The notes: generated by a model not told the origin, from the sequence alone. Positions 11,666 through 22,336 are shown, numbered from the stretch's first letter. The stretch: 64,000 nucleotides of DNA from Siphonodentalium dalli (GCA_032622095.1 CP136069.1:69403319-69467318), one strand, 5' to 3'. A program made the numbers and translations.

Positions 11666-11800
11666 TTAACACATGCTTATTATTATTAGTTTCGACCCTC
11701 CTTCATGGATCACTTGTTTGTGAACAGTCAATTTACACCTTTGCGAAAAAGATTTGTCGCATCTGTCGCACTCGTGTCGCTTTCGTGAAATTTTCTCCAT
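11666..11800 (-). CDS. Small C2H2 zinc-finger frame, right arm copy
   Basis: A 44-residue frame starting MEKISRKRHE. It contains one complete C2H2 finger: CDRC, twelve residues (DKSFSQRCKLTV), H, four residues, H. Just upstream of the ATG is a T-rich tract ending TTGCAG, a plausible 3' splice site, so this may be an internal exon rather than a start. The frame stops one base before the ATG of the 317-codon gene on the same strand, which places a finger directly upstream of that protein. Finger and KSP protein could be joined by splicing; this is inferred. Confidence 0.45.
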   Translation of the reverse strand: MEKISRKRHECDRCDKSFSQRCKLTVHKQVIHEGGSKLIIISMC

Positions 11801-13069
11801 TCTGCAAGTTAAAAAAAATGACGTTTGTACACGGGAGCTTGGAACGTCATATATTATGACCCCTCAGACAATTTCTTGAGCCGAATTTGTAGCGATTACT
11901 CATCGCTTACGCTCGGACGGAGTAGGCTAATCGCTAAAAATCGCCCCAAAATTTGTCTCAGGGGGTCATATATGACGTCCCACGCTCCCGTGGTTTGAAC
12001 ATGTGATCATACTGGTCAATAATTATGATTGCAGATACTGGGGGATGCTATAGCCCTATATATACATGTATCTGTTACCGACGACCGTAATTTATGTGTA
12101 CCACGTTATATTTTGATGTGCCACAAAATTACGGGTTGCAAGTAGCGGGTCCCCTCAAACATCGTACGTGTGTTAAATTTAAAACAAGTGGCAACAAATA
12201 TAGCCGACGTTTACAACTAACACATTCATTGACATGTTGTGATTGGTAGTTCTAGACGACGTACAGCACGGTAGTCGATATTACAGTTGAGCCAACGACG
12301 CATCAAATGCAGACATAATGACAACAGTCTATATGCAAATATTTACGTACGTGCAATACAGGTCTCTGTTATACACGACCGTATTTTTATGTGCACACAT
12401 TCGTATATTGAAAACATATTCCCCAGTGTAACATGGCATGTATAATTGGACCCCGTGTGTTCAAATGAGGTCGAAAATTGCGATATTTAGTGGCGAGGAT
12501 GGCCTCTCCAATTCTACACAGTCTCAACAATTATGCCGATCAACAATAAATGTGAAATGATTTGTCCTGGTTTTCGCGTAAACAGCAAAATGACGAGCGG
12601 GGAATGGTTGCAAATGGTTCGTTAGCCCACACATCACACATAACATCATGGGTAAACCTATACCAGTCGGTTTTGTGGTAGAAATATGCCAAAATGTGAT
12701 AATTTTTCTTCACCGGGAAGAAAAAAACAATAAAAAATTCCGATGACAACGCCGAGATATTTTAATCGGGGACACATGCGGCGTGGAAACCTATGTGTAG
12801 TCGTTCGTTAACCATCCCCACATCCCAACGTAAGAGTGGTTTTAGCGAAAACAATGAAGAAATCAACAAAAAAAGTGAATTTAGATGAGGTACCTACCTG
12901 TCGAGGTGAAGAAATCAATCTATACATGCACAACAGGATGATCCAATTCTGTCCATTATTTGGATGTGCATGTACAGATTACCAGCCGTGTATGAGTATG
13001 ACGTTGACGTTAAATTTACTCACGACGTCATGTATATGACGTTATAGATACTCTCCAAAGGGTTAAGGT

Positions 13070-14170
13070 CAATTGCACAAACATTTTTCATCAGTCTAGA
13101 ACACCTTCTACAATTACACAAATTCATGTCCCACCTTAATTGTCTCAATATACTACCACATTATTGGTGCTAGAAACCACTGGCACTTTATATTTATAAA
13201 ATCATCCCTACTGATCAATCGAAACTGTGGAGTGTTACCTATGGGTGTCTTATAACCTTGGGGGGGATTCCCTGAGAATCCTAGGCCAATGTGATATTAA
13301 AAATCGGAAGAATAAGATCGCGTCAAGTTAGGTGAGTATAGGCTATGCAGCTGTCGACGATGTAAACAAATATGGACTGATACCAAACAAGGAAATGTTT
13401 TAATATAACAGTGTTTCCGCTATACTGGCATGGGATCCCCTCAACGGCCCGTTCACCTAACCAAGTTTTCCGCCATGTGATTTTAATTTTTAGGGTCCCA
13501 TTCCCCAAGCTCAGATTTCCCCTGCTACCATACCCCAGGACACATATCATGTGTATAAATGTATAGAGAGAGTATAAATTAAACTTCTATTATATATGAA
13601 ACATCTCTCCATCTTGTCGGGATATCAATAAGGAATTTTAGAGGACAACTTTATTTGACATCTTTGCAAAAATACAGACCCTGAATGCATCAGCCATTAT
13701 TACAGAAAGTGCATACCGGAACTGACATACATCTCTTTGGAGTTGAGCTAGTTACGTTGCAGTTAGGTTATGAAATATCGTAGTTTAATTGTACTTGGCC
13801 ATTGTCTCTATGTTTTATGTCTCAAAATACATTCCACTTCATATTTTTGCACAGGTTCTTTTTTGTTACGATCACAATAAATTTCTATTGCTTTTGAAGT
13901 TAGAGGGTTTGATAGCTTGACAACTTTGTTAAATATATGCAGGTAAAACAATCTGCCAATTACAATATCTTAAACTTAAGATTATATATATAGACCTATA
14001 TGGGGAAATTTCATGTTGATAAATCGGTCTTCCTACATTGAAATTATTTACTGGATTTTCCTCGACCCCTAATGGAAACCCTGAGTACAAGTAAGTATAT
14101 GATATGATCTAGGTTTTGGAAAGCAATAAGCTCTCTACTTAAGGCTCTCCTGTGCCGACATAACAAACTT
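13070..14170. other. Intronic stretch, no gene seen
   Basis: Part of the intron between the exons at 14173-14300 and 7037-7191. Short open frames are present but lack splice borders or motifs. Confidence 0.4.
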
Positions 14171-14172
14171 AC

Positions 14173-14300
14173 GGACGCAATGAGAGTATGCTTCTTTGGT
14201 CCATAATTTTACAAGATAAACTTCAGTTTCAAATCCATTGGCTTCCTCCGTACATCTGTTCAGCAGTGGAAGTATGCAGTCAGCATACCAGTTATAACCT
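14173..14300 (-). CDS. Internal exon of cysteine-rich protein gene
   Basis: The exon is bounded by an acceptor (TTTATATTTCAG) and a donor (GTAAGTTTG). It encodes 42 full codons: GYNWYADCILPLLNRCTEE near the start, then LWTKEAYSHCV at the end. It begins with one base completing the codon opened by the exon at 20426-20618 and leaves one base for the exon at 7037-7191. The cysteines, amphipathic spacing and lack of stops support coding. Together with the upstream exon the spacing is C-x7-C-x12-C-x5-C-x8-C-x7-C-x24-C, which suggests a disulfide-bonded helical extracellular domain. It is reminiscent of small secreted Cys-rich domains common in invertebrates, but no named family is claimed. Confidence 0.72.
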
Positions 14301-15342
14301 CTGAAATATAAATAAATTAAAACTAAATATTTACATACTAAGCCCATCTGTGTTACAGTTACACTAAATCATGTTAAATGATTGGTCACTGCCAATTGGG
14401 TCACCCCGGACTCACCCGTTTCATATCCCAATAAAACAGACCTTTATATAACACCAACATGACATCACAAAATGTTGACCTAATCACTAAAAGCGGTTGG
14501 CACAATAATTGGGCATGATTTTAAAAGTTCAGCTGAATTGCATCTGATATTGATCAGGGGCTGATCAAGGCCTATTTCCAACCCGGCATACCGTGTTTGG
14601 GCGCCCAAACAAAATTTACTTGGTTACTTGGTAAATATCGACCATGAATAATGATCTTCCTCCCAATTGATTTAGGTCTGATGATATTTTATCACTAGAT
14701 TTGTCACCTAGACTGAATAGAGTTATAATAGAGAATGGGTGTGTTATAATTAGTAAGATTTTATTGCCAAAACATCGGAAATCTAAATGGTAGTACTGGG
14801 AGTTAAAATATCTACCCAAAAGAATGACCACAAATTGGACTGATTACACAGTTCCCGACGGTGGGAGAAAAAAGATTTGGCTTGTGTACCAAAAGATCAC
14901 TACTCAATGGGGGTTTTAATGGATTAGTTGAATTATCGGTAATACGGTATATACCGTGGTCTACTTCCATGGTTTTAAGACTACCACAGTATTTTTATGC
15001 TTTAATACCGCCCAGCACTAAATCACACTAAAGTAAATGTTCCACAACGACCAAATCGCCATATCCCTCAATAAAACACATACCCACTACCGTGTGAATA
15101 GTGTTTTTTTTTTATCTGATCAAATTTTGAACCGAGTAAATTATACCTACGTCATATCGATCAGAATATATCACTTTAACGCTTCTAACTCGCATCGTTC
15201 CATTTCCGGGTGTGACTTTTTTAATCACTCACTGTGACATCACCTCCGGAATACCCCCGCATAAATCAGTTTAACACTTGCCATCTGAGGAGCCAAGAAA
15301 AACTTAACAAAGGGGAGTTGGGCATGTTCGCGGATATGAGGT

Positions 15343-15421
15343 ACAGTAATGCCCTAAGTAATCGACTCTTTAACTACAGCAGAATTATGGGTAACTTTTC
15401 AGGATTTAGTCGGAAATTAGC
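15343..15421 (+). repeat. Half of a Tc1/mariner-like palindromic MITE
   Basis: CAGTAATGCCCTAAGTAATC through to the GGATTTAGTCGGAAAT core matches one arm of the palindromes at 34968-35169 and 52216-52428. It ends exactly where the Gypsy remnant begins, so the two share a breakpoint. Confidence 0.6.
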
Positions 15422-15429
15422 ACGAAACA

Positions 15430-16145
15430 TTTTTAATCAACGTTCGGAACGTGTGGTGATAAAAGAATGTAAACCATCCCGATGGAATGTATGTAGCTCT
15501 TTTTTGTCTCTGGGAATAATTGCTTAATGTCCTTGATTTTTGTCGGATCTGGAAACACACCTTTGTCAGTGAATACTCTGCCAAAGAATGAAATGCTGTT
15601 CGTTTTAATAACGCACTTCTCTGAATTGAGCAGTAGTCCCTCATTTCGAGCAATGCGCATGAACTTTAACAGTCTCTGGTTGTGTTGAACTTCGTTTTCG
15701 CCGTATATGATCAGATCATCGCTTATACCTACACAGCCTTCACATTGTTCTATTATTGCATATCTTGACTAACACAAACCTATTTATGGGAGGCGCATCC
15801 AACACCACCTTCCAAAAGGCGGTCGAAATGTGGTCAGTTCCCGGCTCTCTGTATCCAGTTTTATTCCCCAATTAATATCCTGCTTTTGCATCCAATTTTG
15901 AGAACACTTTGGCTTTGGCAAACTTAGGTGTAATTTCTTCAATAGTTGGAATTTTGTGCCGCGCGGACATCTCTCTAAAGCTTGGTTGAGTTTCTGTGGA
16001 TCCAGGCATATCCTGAGGCTCCCATCAGTTTTAGTGACATAAGTCAGTGATGAACACCATTGAGTGTGGTGATTTATTTTCCGAATTACTCCTGGCTCCT
16101 CCAATTTCTTTAAAGCATCATATATAGGCCGTTCAAGATGCACAG
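15430..16145 (-). pseudogene. Gypsy reverse transcriptase remnant
   Basis: Recognisable blocks in minus-strand order are: LKKLEEPGVIRKI; SSLTYVTKTDGSLRICLDPQ with the following KLNQAL (fingers/palm boxes); WGIKLDTESRELTTF and PFGRWCWMRLP (box before the active site); then GISDDLIIYG near 15690-15730, the catalytic box with SDD in place of the usual YxDD; then LNSEKCVIKTNSISFFG. At least two frameshifts separate these. The element cannot make an intact enzyme. Confidence 0.85.
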
Positions 16146-16154
16146 ATACCCGTC

Positions 16155-16559
16155 TTACGGTCTAGGTGCGTCAATGAAAGAATTGGCACCTGTTTTGATA
16201 TGCAATGCCTCCTCGCCTTTAAAATTACCAATTCCGTCAAAGCAATATGGGAAGATTTTTTCAAGATCTGCGATTGATGTAACTGATGTCGTGTGAGTTG
16301 GTGATTGTCCATTTCTGTTGTTACACATATCAGTGAATTTTATTGATTGCATTTTGCAGTCCTGTTGTTGATCCCTTTGAGTTTCTGATATCTCACATCC
16401 ATATGATCGTTTTTCAATATCATTGTGTATCATGTCACAATCATGTGGTCGAACATAGTTGTCATGTCCAACACCCTGTTTACAATCACATTCCGTACTG
16501 CTAGGAACAGGGAAGGATCCAGGGCTCTTTTGATACCTGTTACAGGTTTGGGGGCCCAA
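16155..16559 (-). pseudogene. Gypsy pol linker between protease and reverse transcriptase
   Basis: The frame ends in FDGIGNFKGEEALHIKTGAN followed by SFIDAPRP, the usual run-in to the first reverse transcriptase box in Gypsy polyproteins, and is followed by the HLERPIYDALKKLEE start. Upstream of this the sequence is low in recognisable motifs. Confidence 0.6.
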
Positions 16560-16733
16560 ACTCTGGTGGCCTAAATGTCCCTAAATTGCAAGTGGATAGT
16601 TTTATTAAAGCTGAATTTTCGATATTTTGAAGGAAATCTTCTATTATAATTCAACAACATGCAATGCAAATCATAAATATACAGTTAATATAGAGCCTTT
16701 ATTTGCTTAATCAAGTGTCCAGTGAGAACTATT

Positions 16734-16912
16734 TTAACCCTTTAATGACTGGGGCTTCTTGAAATTTTGCAAAAATCCTGTGCCAATGCATTCTCTTATA
16801 TAAATGAGAGTCTCCCATCTAAGGAGCCTTGCATATATAAGATAATACATTGGCCTTTATCTTGACCTTGTAAGCCAGTGCATTTATGCGGGATCTTTAA
16901 TGCTGCACATAA
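16734..16912 (-). mobile_element. Truncated TTAA MITE (family B) inside the Gypsy remnant
   Basis: TTAACCCTTTAATGACTGGG begins the copy; the hairpin 'AATGCATTCTCTTATATAAA' and its complement follow; the end after 'GGGATCTTTAATGCTGCA' is missing. It sits between protease and linker segments of the Gypsy element, so it arrived later. Confidence 0.6.
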
Positions 16913-17019
16913 GGGAGGGGGCGACCTACCCCATCTCAGGGCTACGGCCCTTGGGATATGCCTTCGGCATATCATGGTCCAAAAACAGGTGTCCCCAAAA
17001 AATCGCTGGATCCATCCCT

Positions 17020-17430
17020 GGCTAGGAAGAATGTCACGTTTATTGTGGTCTGATTGTTCAGATTGGCTTTCGTGCTGGTGTTTATGAATGTCACACGCAA
17101 GTGGATATTTGATAGAATCAATGCTCAGCCTCACAATATCAAGCTTTTCACAGGCTGGCAATCCCAGAATAGCAGGACCAGGCACATCTACAACATAAAA
17201 ATTCTGCAGAATTGTGTCTGGTGAATCCATGACGGAAACTTCAAAATGATTGAACCAAAGCACTTGATAGCTGTCCCACTATATGATGTGAGTTTCACAG
17301 TAGGTTCATTCTCCAAAACACAGTTGAATGGTTTATTGGCAAACATTTGTCTGTATGTTCGTAATGGAAGAGTGTTCCCCCCTGAGCCCGTGTCAACTTT
17401 AATTTTGAGGGGTCCTTTTACATGTGTTTG
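17020..17430 (-). pseudogene. Gypsy aspartic protease remnant
   Basis: At 17360-17410 the minus strand reads KVDTGSGGNTLPL, the retropepsin active-site DTG box. Downstream the frame FYVVDVPGPAILGLPACEKL carries the conserved ILG motif of the second half. They lie in different frames, so the gene is broken. Confidence 0.8.
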
Positions 17431-17700
17431 TTAACTTTGTTTTCCACAAATACTGTGGTATATGCTTCGACACGATTATGCTCTTCAAATGACAAGTAAC
17501 TGAGGGTGATGCAATAAAACTGCTGGCTTTGCATGTCGTTGGGAACTTGCTTTTTTCTCGAATCCATACTGATTTCATCTTGTGATTTCCTTTGATAATG
17601 CTGGCTTTTTATCTCTATTATGTCTGCTTGTGTCTCGCCGTCTACTATATATGAGCATCTGCGATTCTGAGAGTGAGAGCGATTTCATTGTGGTTTTCCC

Positions 17701-18417
17701 TCACAGACGCTGTCTCTTCCTGCAAAAACGCTTACAATGTCCCTTTACTCGGCAAAATTCACAAGTGTCATGAAATGCTGGGCATGATTGAGGCTTATGA
17801 TTGAGCCCACAATTTCCACAAGCTGTATGATTCTTCACAATAGTATCAATATTTTGATGTCCAGTATATATTCTGCGGAGTGATTTTTTCGATAAACTCA
17901 TTGCTTGATATATACTCGCACCCTCTTTGTAGAGCATCTTTGATTGTGTAGCCGCGCTCTTTTGACAAAAGTTCTTTTCGAAAGTCATCAAATGTCGTAG
18001 TGATGATCATCATTTCAATGATTCGTTGAGTTAATTCTTCTGCAGAAAATTCACATTTCTTGGATTTTCCTCGTAACCTTGCGACAAAATCTTGCAACGA
18101 CTCACTTGGCTCTTGTCGCATGTGTGCGAACTCTAGATAGTCAGTGAACTCTGAAACTGATGTTGATAGTAACATCCAGTTGTTGTTCCAACAGCTGCCA
18201 AATTTTGTCAGGCATTTAGATCAGCATCACTCAAACCTGATGCCAATAAACGTCTCATTCCTTCGTCTCCAACGGCTATCTTTATTTTTATTGCCTGCTT
18301 TACGGCGTCTGTGACTTCATTGTCAGCTAGGAACAGCTCCATATGGGCTTTAAAAGCTCTGTATGAGTCCAAGAGTGGTTCATGAGACCAGTTTAGCTCC
18401 GGCATTCTCGTCGCCAT
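17701..18417 (-). pseudogene. Gypsy gag remnant with two zinc knuckles
   Basis: Starts MATRMPELNWSHEPLL at 18417, close behind the primer-binding site. The middle part (frame at 17846-18175) has EPSESLQDFVARLRGKSKKC and ELTQRIIEMMI, typical of the capsid C-terminal region of Gypsy Gag. The last part has two CCHC knuckles: CGNCGLNHKPQSC and CEFCRVKGHCKRFC. A stop after LNA and frameshifts near 18190 and 17990 break it. Confidence 0.82.
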
Positions 18418-18476
18418 TTCGCTTCAATTCTCTCACCTCGACACATTATAACGGTCTGCGTGTTTAGATAAAACAA

Positions 18477-18495
18477 CGTTTTACCGCTGCCACCA
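18477..18495 (-). promoter_or_regulatory. Retrotransposon primer-binding site
   Basis: Directly after the LTR end ...ACAACA the minus strand reads TGGTGGCAGCGGTAAAAC. A TGG start next to the LTR is the expected complement of a tRNA 3' CCA end. The tRNA species was not determined. Confidence 0.6.
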
Positions 18496-18658
18496 TGTTG
18501 TATTATTAGGGAGGACTTAGTTATATGTGGAGATGTTAAAGAGATGATTATGCGTTAAATATAAAATGGCGTTAACCACGCTGTCGATTCATTTATAACA
18601 TAATTAAATAACTGGTTCTTCCAAACAGCACCCTTTGCTGAACGTTAGTTATTCAACA
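18496..18658 (-). repeat. Gypsy 5' LTR (163 bp), solo in this copy
   Basis: Boundaries are TGTTG and CAACA inverted ends. On the minus strand it runs TGTTGAATAACTAACG to TAATACAACA and abuts the primer-binding site. No second copy was seen because the element is truncated, so the target duplication cannot be tested. Confidence 0.65.
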
Positions 18659-19132
18659 ACCATCAAATTTTTTTATTTTATTTTTATATAAATTAACCTA
18701 CCTCACATCGCTCAGAATATTTCCTGATTACAGAGCTCTGTCATGCTGTGGCATGATGGGGTTTTCCAATTTGGTGGTTTTCCTATGGATGGGTTTAGTT
18801 CATATGTATATATATTATACAACCCATATACAGTTATATATATCATGAGCTCACATTTGTTAGAATGCATCAACGCTGTTAGAAGTTGTTCAACACTTGA
18901 CGGCTGTGAATATAAGCATAATGCTTTTATTAAATGCCGAGAAATAAGGTGTATTACTTTCAAAGTAATTAACTTATAGAACTATTATTCACTTCCCGAT
19001 GAATTATTATAAATCATATAAATCAAACTTTATGACATGAACAACCATTCCCACTCGATACCACCCAGGAAAATAATGAGCTGTCAGTGGTTTAACAATA
19101 GCACAAACTAGAGGTGTGACTAATTAAGGATA

Positions 19133-19158
19133 CCCCCCCCCCCCCCCCCCCCCCCCCC
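19133..19158. repeat. Poly-C tract (26 C)
   Basis: An uninterrupted run of 26 C ending in GG. It pairs in character with the poly-G at 4233-4255; both lie within or beside the cysteine-rich gene. Confidence 0.9.
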
Positions 19159-19224
19159 GGTGTCCTTAAAATACTAAGATGTTTCACATGTCAGTAAACA
19201 TTTAGTTAAAATAATAAAATAACA

Positions 19225-19470
19225 GTTCCCATTGCAGGTGCACAATCCTAACCCTAATCTTAAACCTATTGACTGGAAAATGTCGAAAAAGGGGATAACT
19301 CCACCAAAAAATGTCGGACAGACGTCATAATTGCAGGTGCACAGGTTCCCAACTTCCCATGGTAGTTGATGTCTGTGCCAAGTTTCACGGAAAATGATAA
19401 AAAAAACTCCAGACAAAATTGTGTCCACAGGACGGACGGATGGTAGAGCTGATTCCAGTATAGAGCGGTT
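19225..19470. repeat. 'CAGGTGCACA' dispersed repeat
   Basis: Carries two CAGGTGCACA words, 'TGTCGAAAAAGGGGATAACT' and a GGACGGACGGATGG run before 'AGAGCTGATTCCAGTATA'. Related sequence is at 57842-58460. Non-coding. Confidence 0.5.
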
Positions 19471-19599
19471 CCGTGTGACGTCACTAATCCCAGCATGCAC
19501 TGCGGGCGCCATGCCGAGTCTACACTCCATTCTTTTTAATAAATATCGCACCCTATAGTAAGTTTATCTGACATTTCGATGTATTCTTCTAGAACTGTT

Positions 19600-20400
19600 G
19601 TTCATGATTATTAATAGCGTTGGCAAATATTGCAACTTGAACTAATTCCGTTGAAGCCATAACGAGAGGTTTTAAAAGTAGCTTTCTTAAAGGGGTACTG
19701 TACGCCATTTTCATTTAATTTCCGGTGACAACAATGATCTAATATCGATATTATATAGAAACATAAGTAATTTGAGTCGAAGTCTCGAAGATGTATTCTG
19801 TAAACGCTCAGGTTAATAGGCTATCTTAAAATTTAATAATTTAAAAGTTAATAATTTTATATAAATTGAATTTATGACTGGAGCCATAAAATGGCGTCAA
19901 TTAAATTATGAATTTCCGTAATCAAACAAAGTAATTGAGGGATACTGGATTGTTAAACCGATCGCGCACACGATCGCTTAAAATATTATGATGATACGGG
20001 GAGAACACTCACTGACTAGCGATGATACAATAACTTAAATGATTATATGGGACTAGTATGCCTATAATATAACTTTGATTTGATTCATTTGGTTGAAAAC
20101 TCATGTACAAAAATTACTCGACAACGACAATTTGTATTTTTGCATTCCGGTAAATTTGTCATCCGTAACACTACTTCGTACTCAACAGACTTTCAAATAA
20201 TGAAATTTTGTTTACCTTATTTAGATGGACCTACACAGAAAACTACTTAATTGTTAAGCTAGTACACCACATGAAGGAATCTTTTGCATGAATAAAATCA
20301 ATAGATTAAAATTTTCTCAATTTTTATTCTCATTTTCCCAAGCTATTATGTCTGATTTGTTTGTTGTTGTTGCAATTTCAGTACAACCAACTAATTAATT
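19600..20400. other. AT-rich intronic stretch, no gene seen
   Basis: Lies between the repeat above and the exon at 20426. No motif or repeat family is recognised. Confidence 0.4.
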
Positions 20401-20425
20401 TGGTGTCACCTTTGCAGATACTTAC

Positions 20426-20618
20426 ACACAGACATTGGTGTAGTTGCAGCCGGATCGAGCGATGTTGAGAGCAAATTCTTGGTAGCACATGGTGAAGTAG
20501 TGAGAATCACACTCCTCCCAGTATAACTCTGAATCCAGGCTTGGGTTGATGTATTTAAACTTCTCGTAAGGAATTCCCATATGTGAGGACATTCCTGCTG
20601 CCATGCAGTACTCAGTGT
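20426..20618 (-). CDS. Internal exon of cysteine-rich protein gene
   Basis: It is bounded by a strong acceptor (CTGTTGTTTTCAG) and a consensus donor (GTAAGTATC). It has 63 full codons with no stop. Near the start it reads DTEYCMAAGMSSHMG, and near the end CDSHYFTMCYQEFALNIARS then GCNYTNVC. It begins with two bases of a split codon, so an upstream exon must end with one base, and it leaves two bases that the exon at 14173-14300 completes. Six cysteines fall in this exon. The upstream signal-peptide exon was not found in the window. The product is unrecognised, and extracellular location is inferred from cysteine content and the Thr-rich tail. Confidence 0.75.
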
Positions 20619-21103
20619 CTGAAAACAACAGATAGGGCCATAAAAAAGATGCCTTGTTTCCCTTGACATCACTCTCGAGTGCCTAATAGTCATACATGAA
20701 CGTTTATTTTTTTCCTGATGACATTCGCACCTGTACAATCCTTATTTGGCCCTGGAAGTTAATAAATTTTCGCCATGTCCAATATAAGAACCTGGGGTTC
20801 ACAACTTCACCTGCCTAATTCATTGATTATTAAATTTTCAGTATGAACTGCTCAGTACAGTTTATGCAGGGTATCTGCCCATTTCTGGTGAATGAATTCA
20901 AGGAGTTTCAAGGAGGTTCCAGTAGTCAATTCAAGGATTTTCAAGGACTGCCCCGACAATTTTCAAGGAGTTTCCAGGAACCAACTGTTGAACGTTATAT
21001 GTGACACCACGTTTTCCACCATAATTTAGCATTTTGGGCTTTTTACCGTAAACAGGAAATGAAGGTCATCGGAAGCAAATGTGATTTTTTCGTTTCGTTT
21101 TTG

Positions 21104-21493
21104 TTAACCCTTTACCCAACAGAACGGCCCTGTGCCAATGCATTCTCTTATATATGCGAGTTGACCATAGGTCGCCTCGCATATATAAGAGAATGCATTG
21201 GCTTAACACATTAAAAATTATAAAATTGTTAAAGAATGTAAGAAAAAATGGTAAAAAAAGATTTTTTTTAGGCCAATGCATTCTCTTATATATGCGAGGC
21301 GACCTATGGTCGACTCGCATATATAAGAGAATGCATTGGCACAGGGCATAACTGTAACTATCACAATGTGGTCAAGGAGCCGGTTCCAATGATATCCATA
21401 TTTGTATGGTTCTATTGAGACAGACCGAAGATATTTTAGGCTGTTGAAGCTTTATTTGGCCGGTTTTGGCCGGTTTGTTGGGTAAAGGGTTAA
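21104..21493. mobile_element. TTAA MITE, family A, copy 1 (390 bp)
   Basis: Ends TTAACCCTTTACCCAACAGA and TGTTGGGTAAAGGGTTAA are inverted copies with TTAA outermost. Inside are two perfect-looking hairpins of about 70 bp formed by CCAATGCATTCTCTTATATA and its complement, with the loop CGACCATAGGTCGC. A full copy is at 49941-50340 and an internal piece at 58078-58320. Confidence 0.75.
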
Positions 21494-22336
21494 GGGGATG
21501 GCAAAGTCTGTTTCATAAAAAATGTCGCATAGCCAAGTTTACTGCATTCTCAACCGGAAATTTAAGCAGTGAATTTGAAGATCGCAATAGAAGAATAACT
21601 CTATATAGAGTCCTTGTCAATAAGGGATGTATAACATGTTAGATGTGTGTATTTCAATTTGAAAAGTTCCCAGTTTACCATGATACAGTGTATATTTAAC
21701 CAATTGCAGAGCCCGTAGCCTTTCCCAAAATACCCAGGATTATCCCTTCACTAATTTGAAATAACTGTCTACAGTTGTGCACAACACGACAGCTTTATAT
21801 AGATAAATCGACATGAATTTAATAGTCCCCATAATGCCATATATGGAACCTAATTGCTGAGGGGGTGGTGCAGAGGTCGACCAATATCTCCTGAACTACA
21901 GGTTTTCGCAAAAGTTCAGGCAGCTCCAGTAAAGAAAGGGTTAATCACTCATTATCAGTATAGGGCATGTCATTAATTAAAAATTATCAGTCTTTTTGCG
22001 AAGCAAGCAATTCAATTATCACCTATCACTGATGCACCATGCAGTATCTGTACATAAATGACGAATTACCAAGCTGAAGTTTTCGCGATTGCCACACTGT
22101 TTTCTAGTTTTACGCTTGCTATGTCATCAAAACTCAAATAAAATCATGATTCACGGTGATGTTGTTGCATTATTATGGTTTAATCCATTTATTCATTATA
22201 TTTATACACCACAAAACATGCTTTTTAATAGCTTTAACTTTTAAGTGTCATTTTCCACCTTAGTTTTCCTCAGCTTGATTCTGCTTGGTGTTTCGACGTA
22301 CCCTTGGAAGCAGCAATCTGCGAAAACGGTCATGTT

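Larger units (their letters stand above)
9509..12990. mobile_element. DNA transposon with 1,276-bp terminal inverted repeats
   Basis: Arms 9509-10784 and 11715-12990 are inverted copies of equal length with only scattered differences. The outermost bases are CACGGCTGGTAATC on each side. The flanks carry the same five bases, TATGA (9504-9508 and 12991-12995), consistent with a 5-bp target duplication. The unique centre (10785-11714) carries a minus-strand gene (10711-11664); each arm carries a C2H2 zinc-finger reading frame. No transposase catalytic motif is recognised, so the superfamily is not assigned. The high arm identity suggests recent activity or gene conversion. Confidence 0.75.
9229..13066 (+). 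mobile_element. TTAA-type element interrupted by a second transposon
   Basis: The left end TTAACCCTTTGGCGAGTA and the right end TACTCTCCAAAGGGTTAA are inverted copies, with TTAA at both outer edges. Left subterminal sequence has palindromic ACGACATATATGTCGT. The element at 9509-12990 sits inside. Removing that insert and one TATGA copy leaves an element of only about 350 bp, the size of the other TTAA MITEs here. Confidence 0.6.
15422..18658 (-). mobile_element. Degenerate Ty3/Gypsy LTR retrotransposon, 3'-truncated
   Basis: Read on the minus strand from 18658: one LTR, a primer-binding site, gag with two zinc knuckles, an aspartic protease, a linker and reverse transcriptase, in standard Gypsy order. 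Multiple stops and frameshifts break every frame. It ends within reverse transcriptase at about 15422; RNase H, integrase and the second LTR are missing. A TTAA MITE fragment interrupts it at 16734. It lies in the intron between the exons at 20426 and 14300, in the same orientation as the host gene. Confidence 0.85.
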
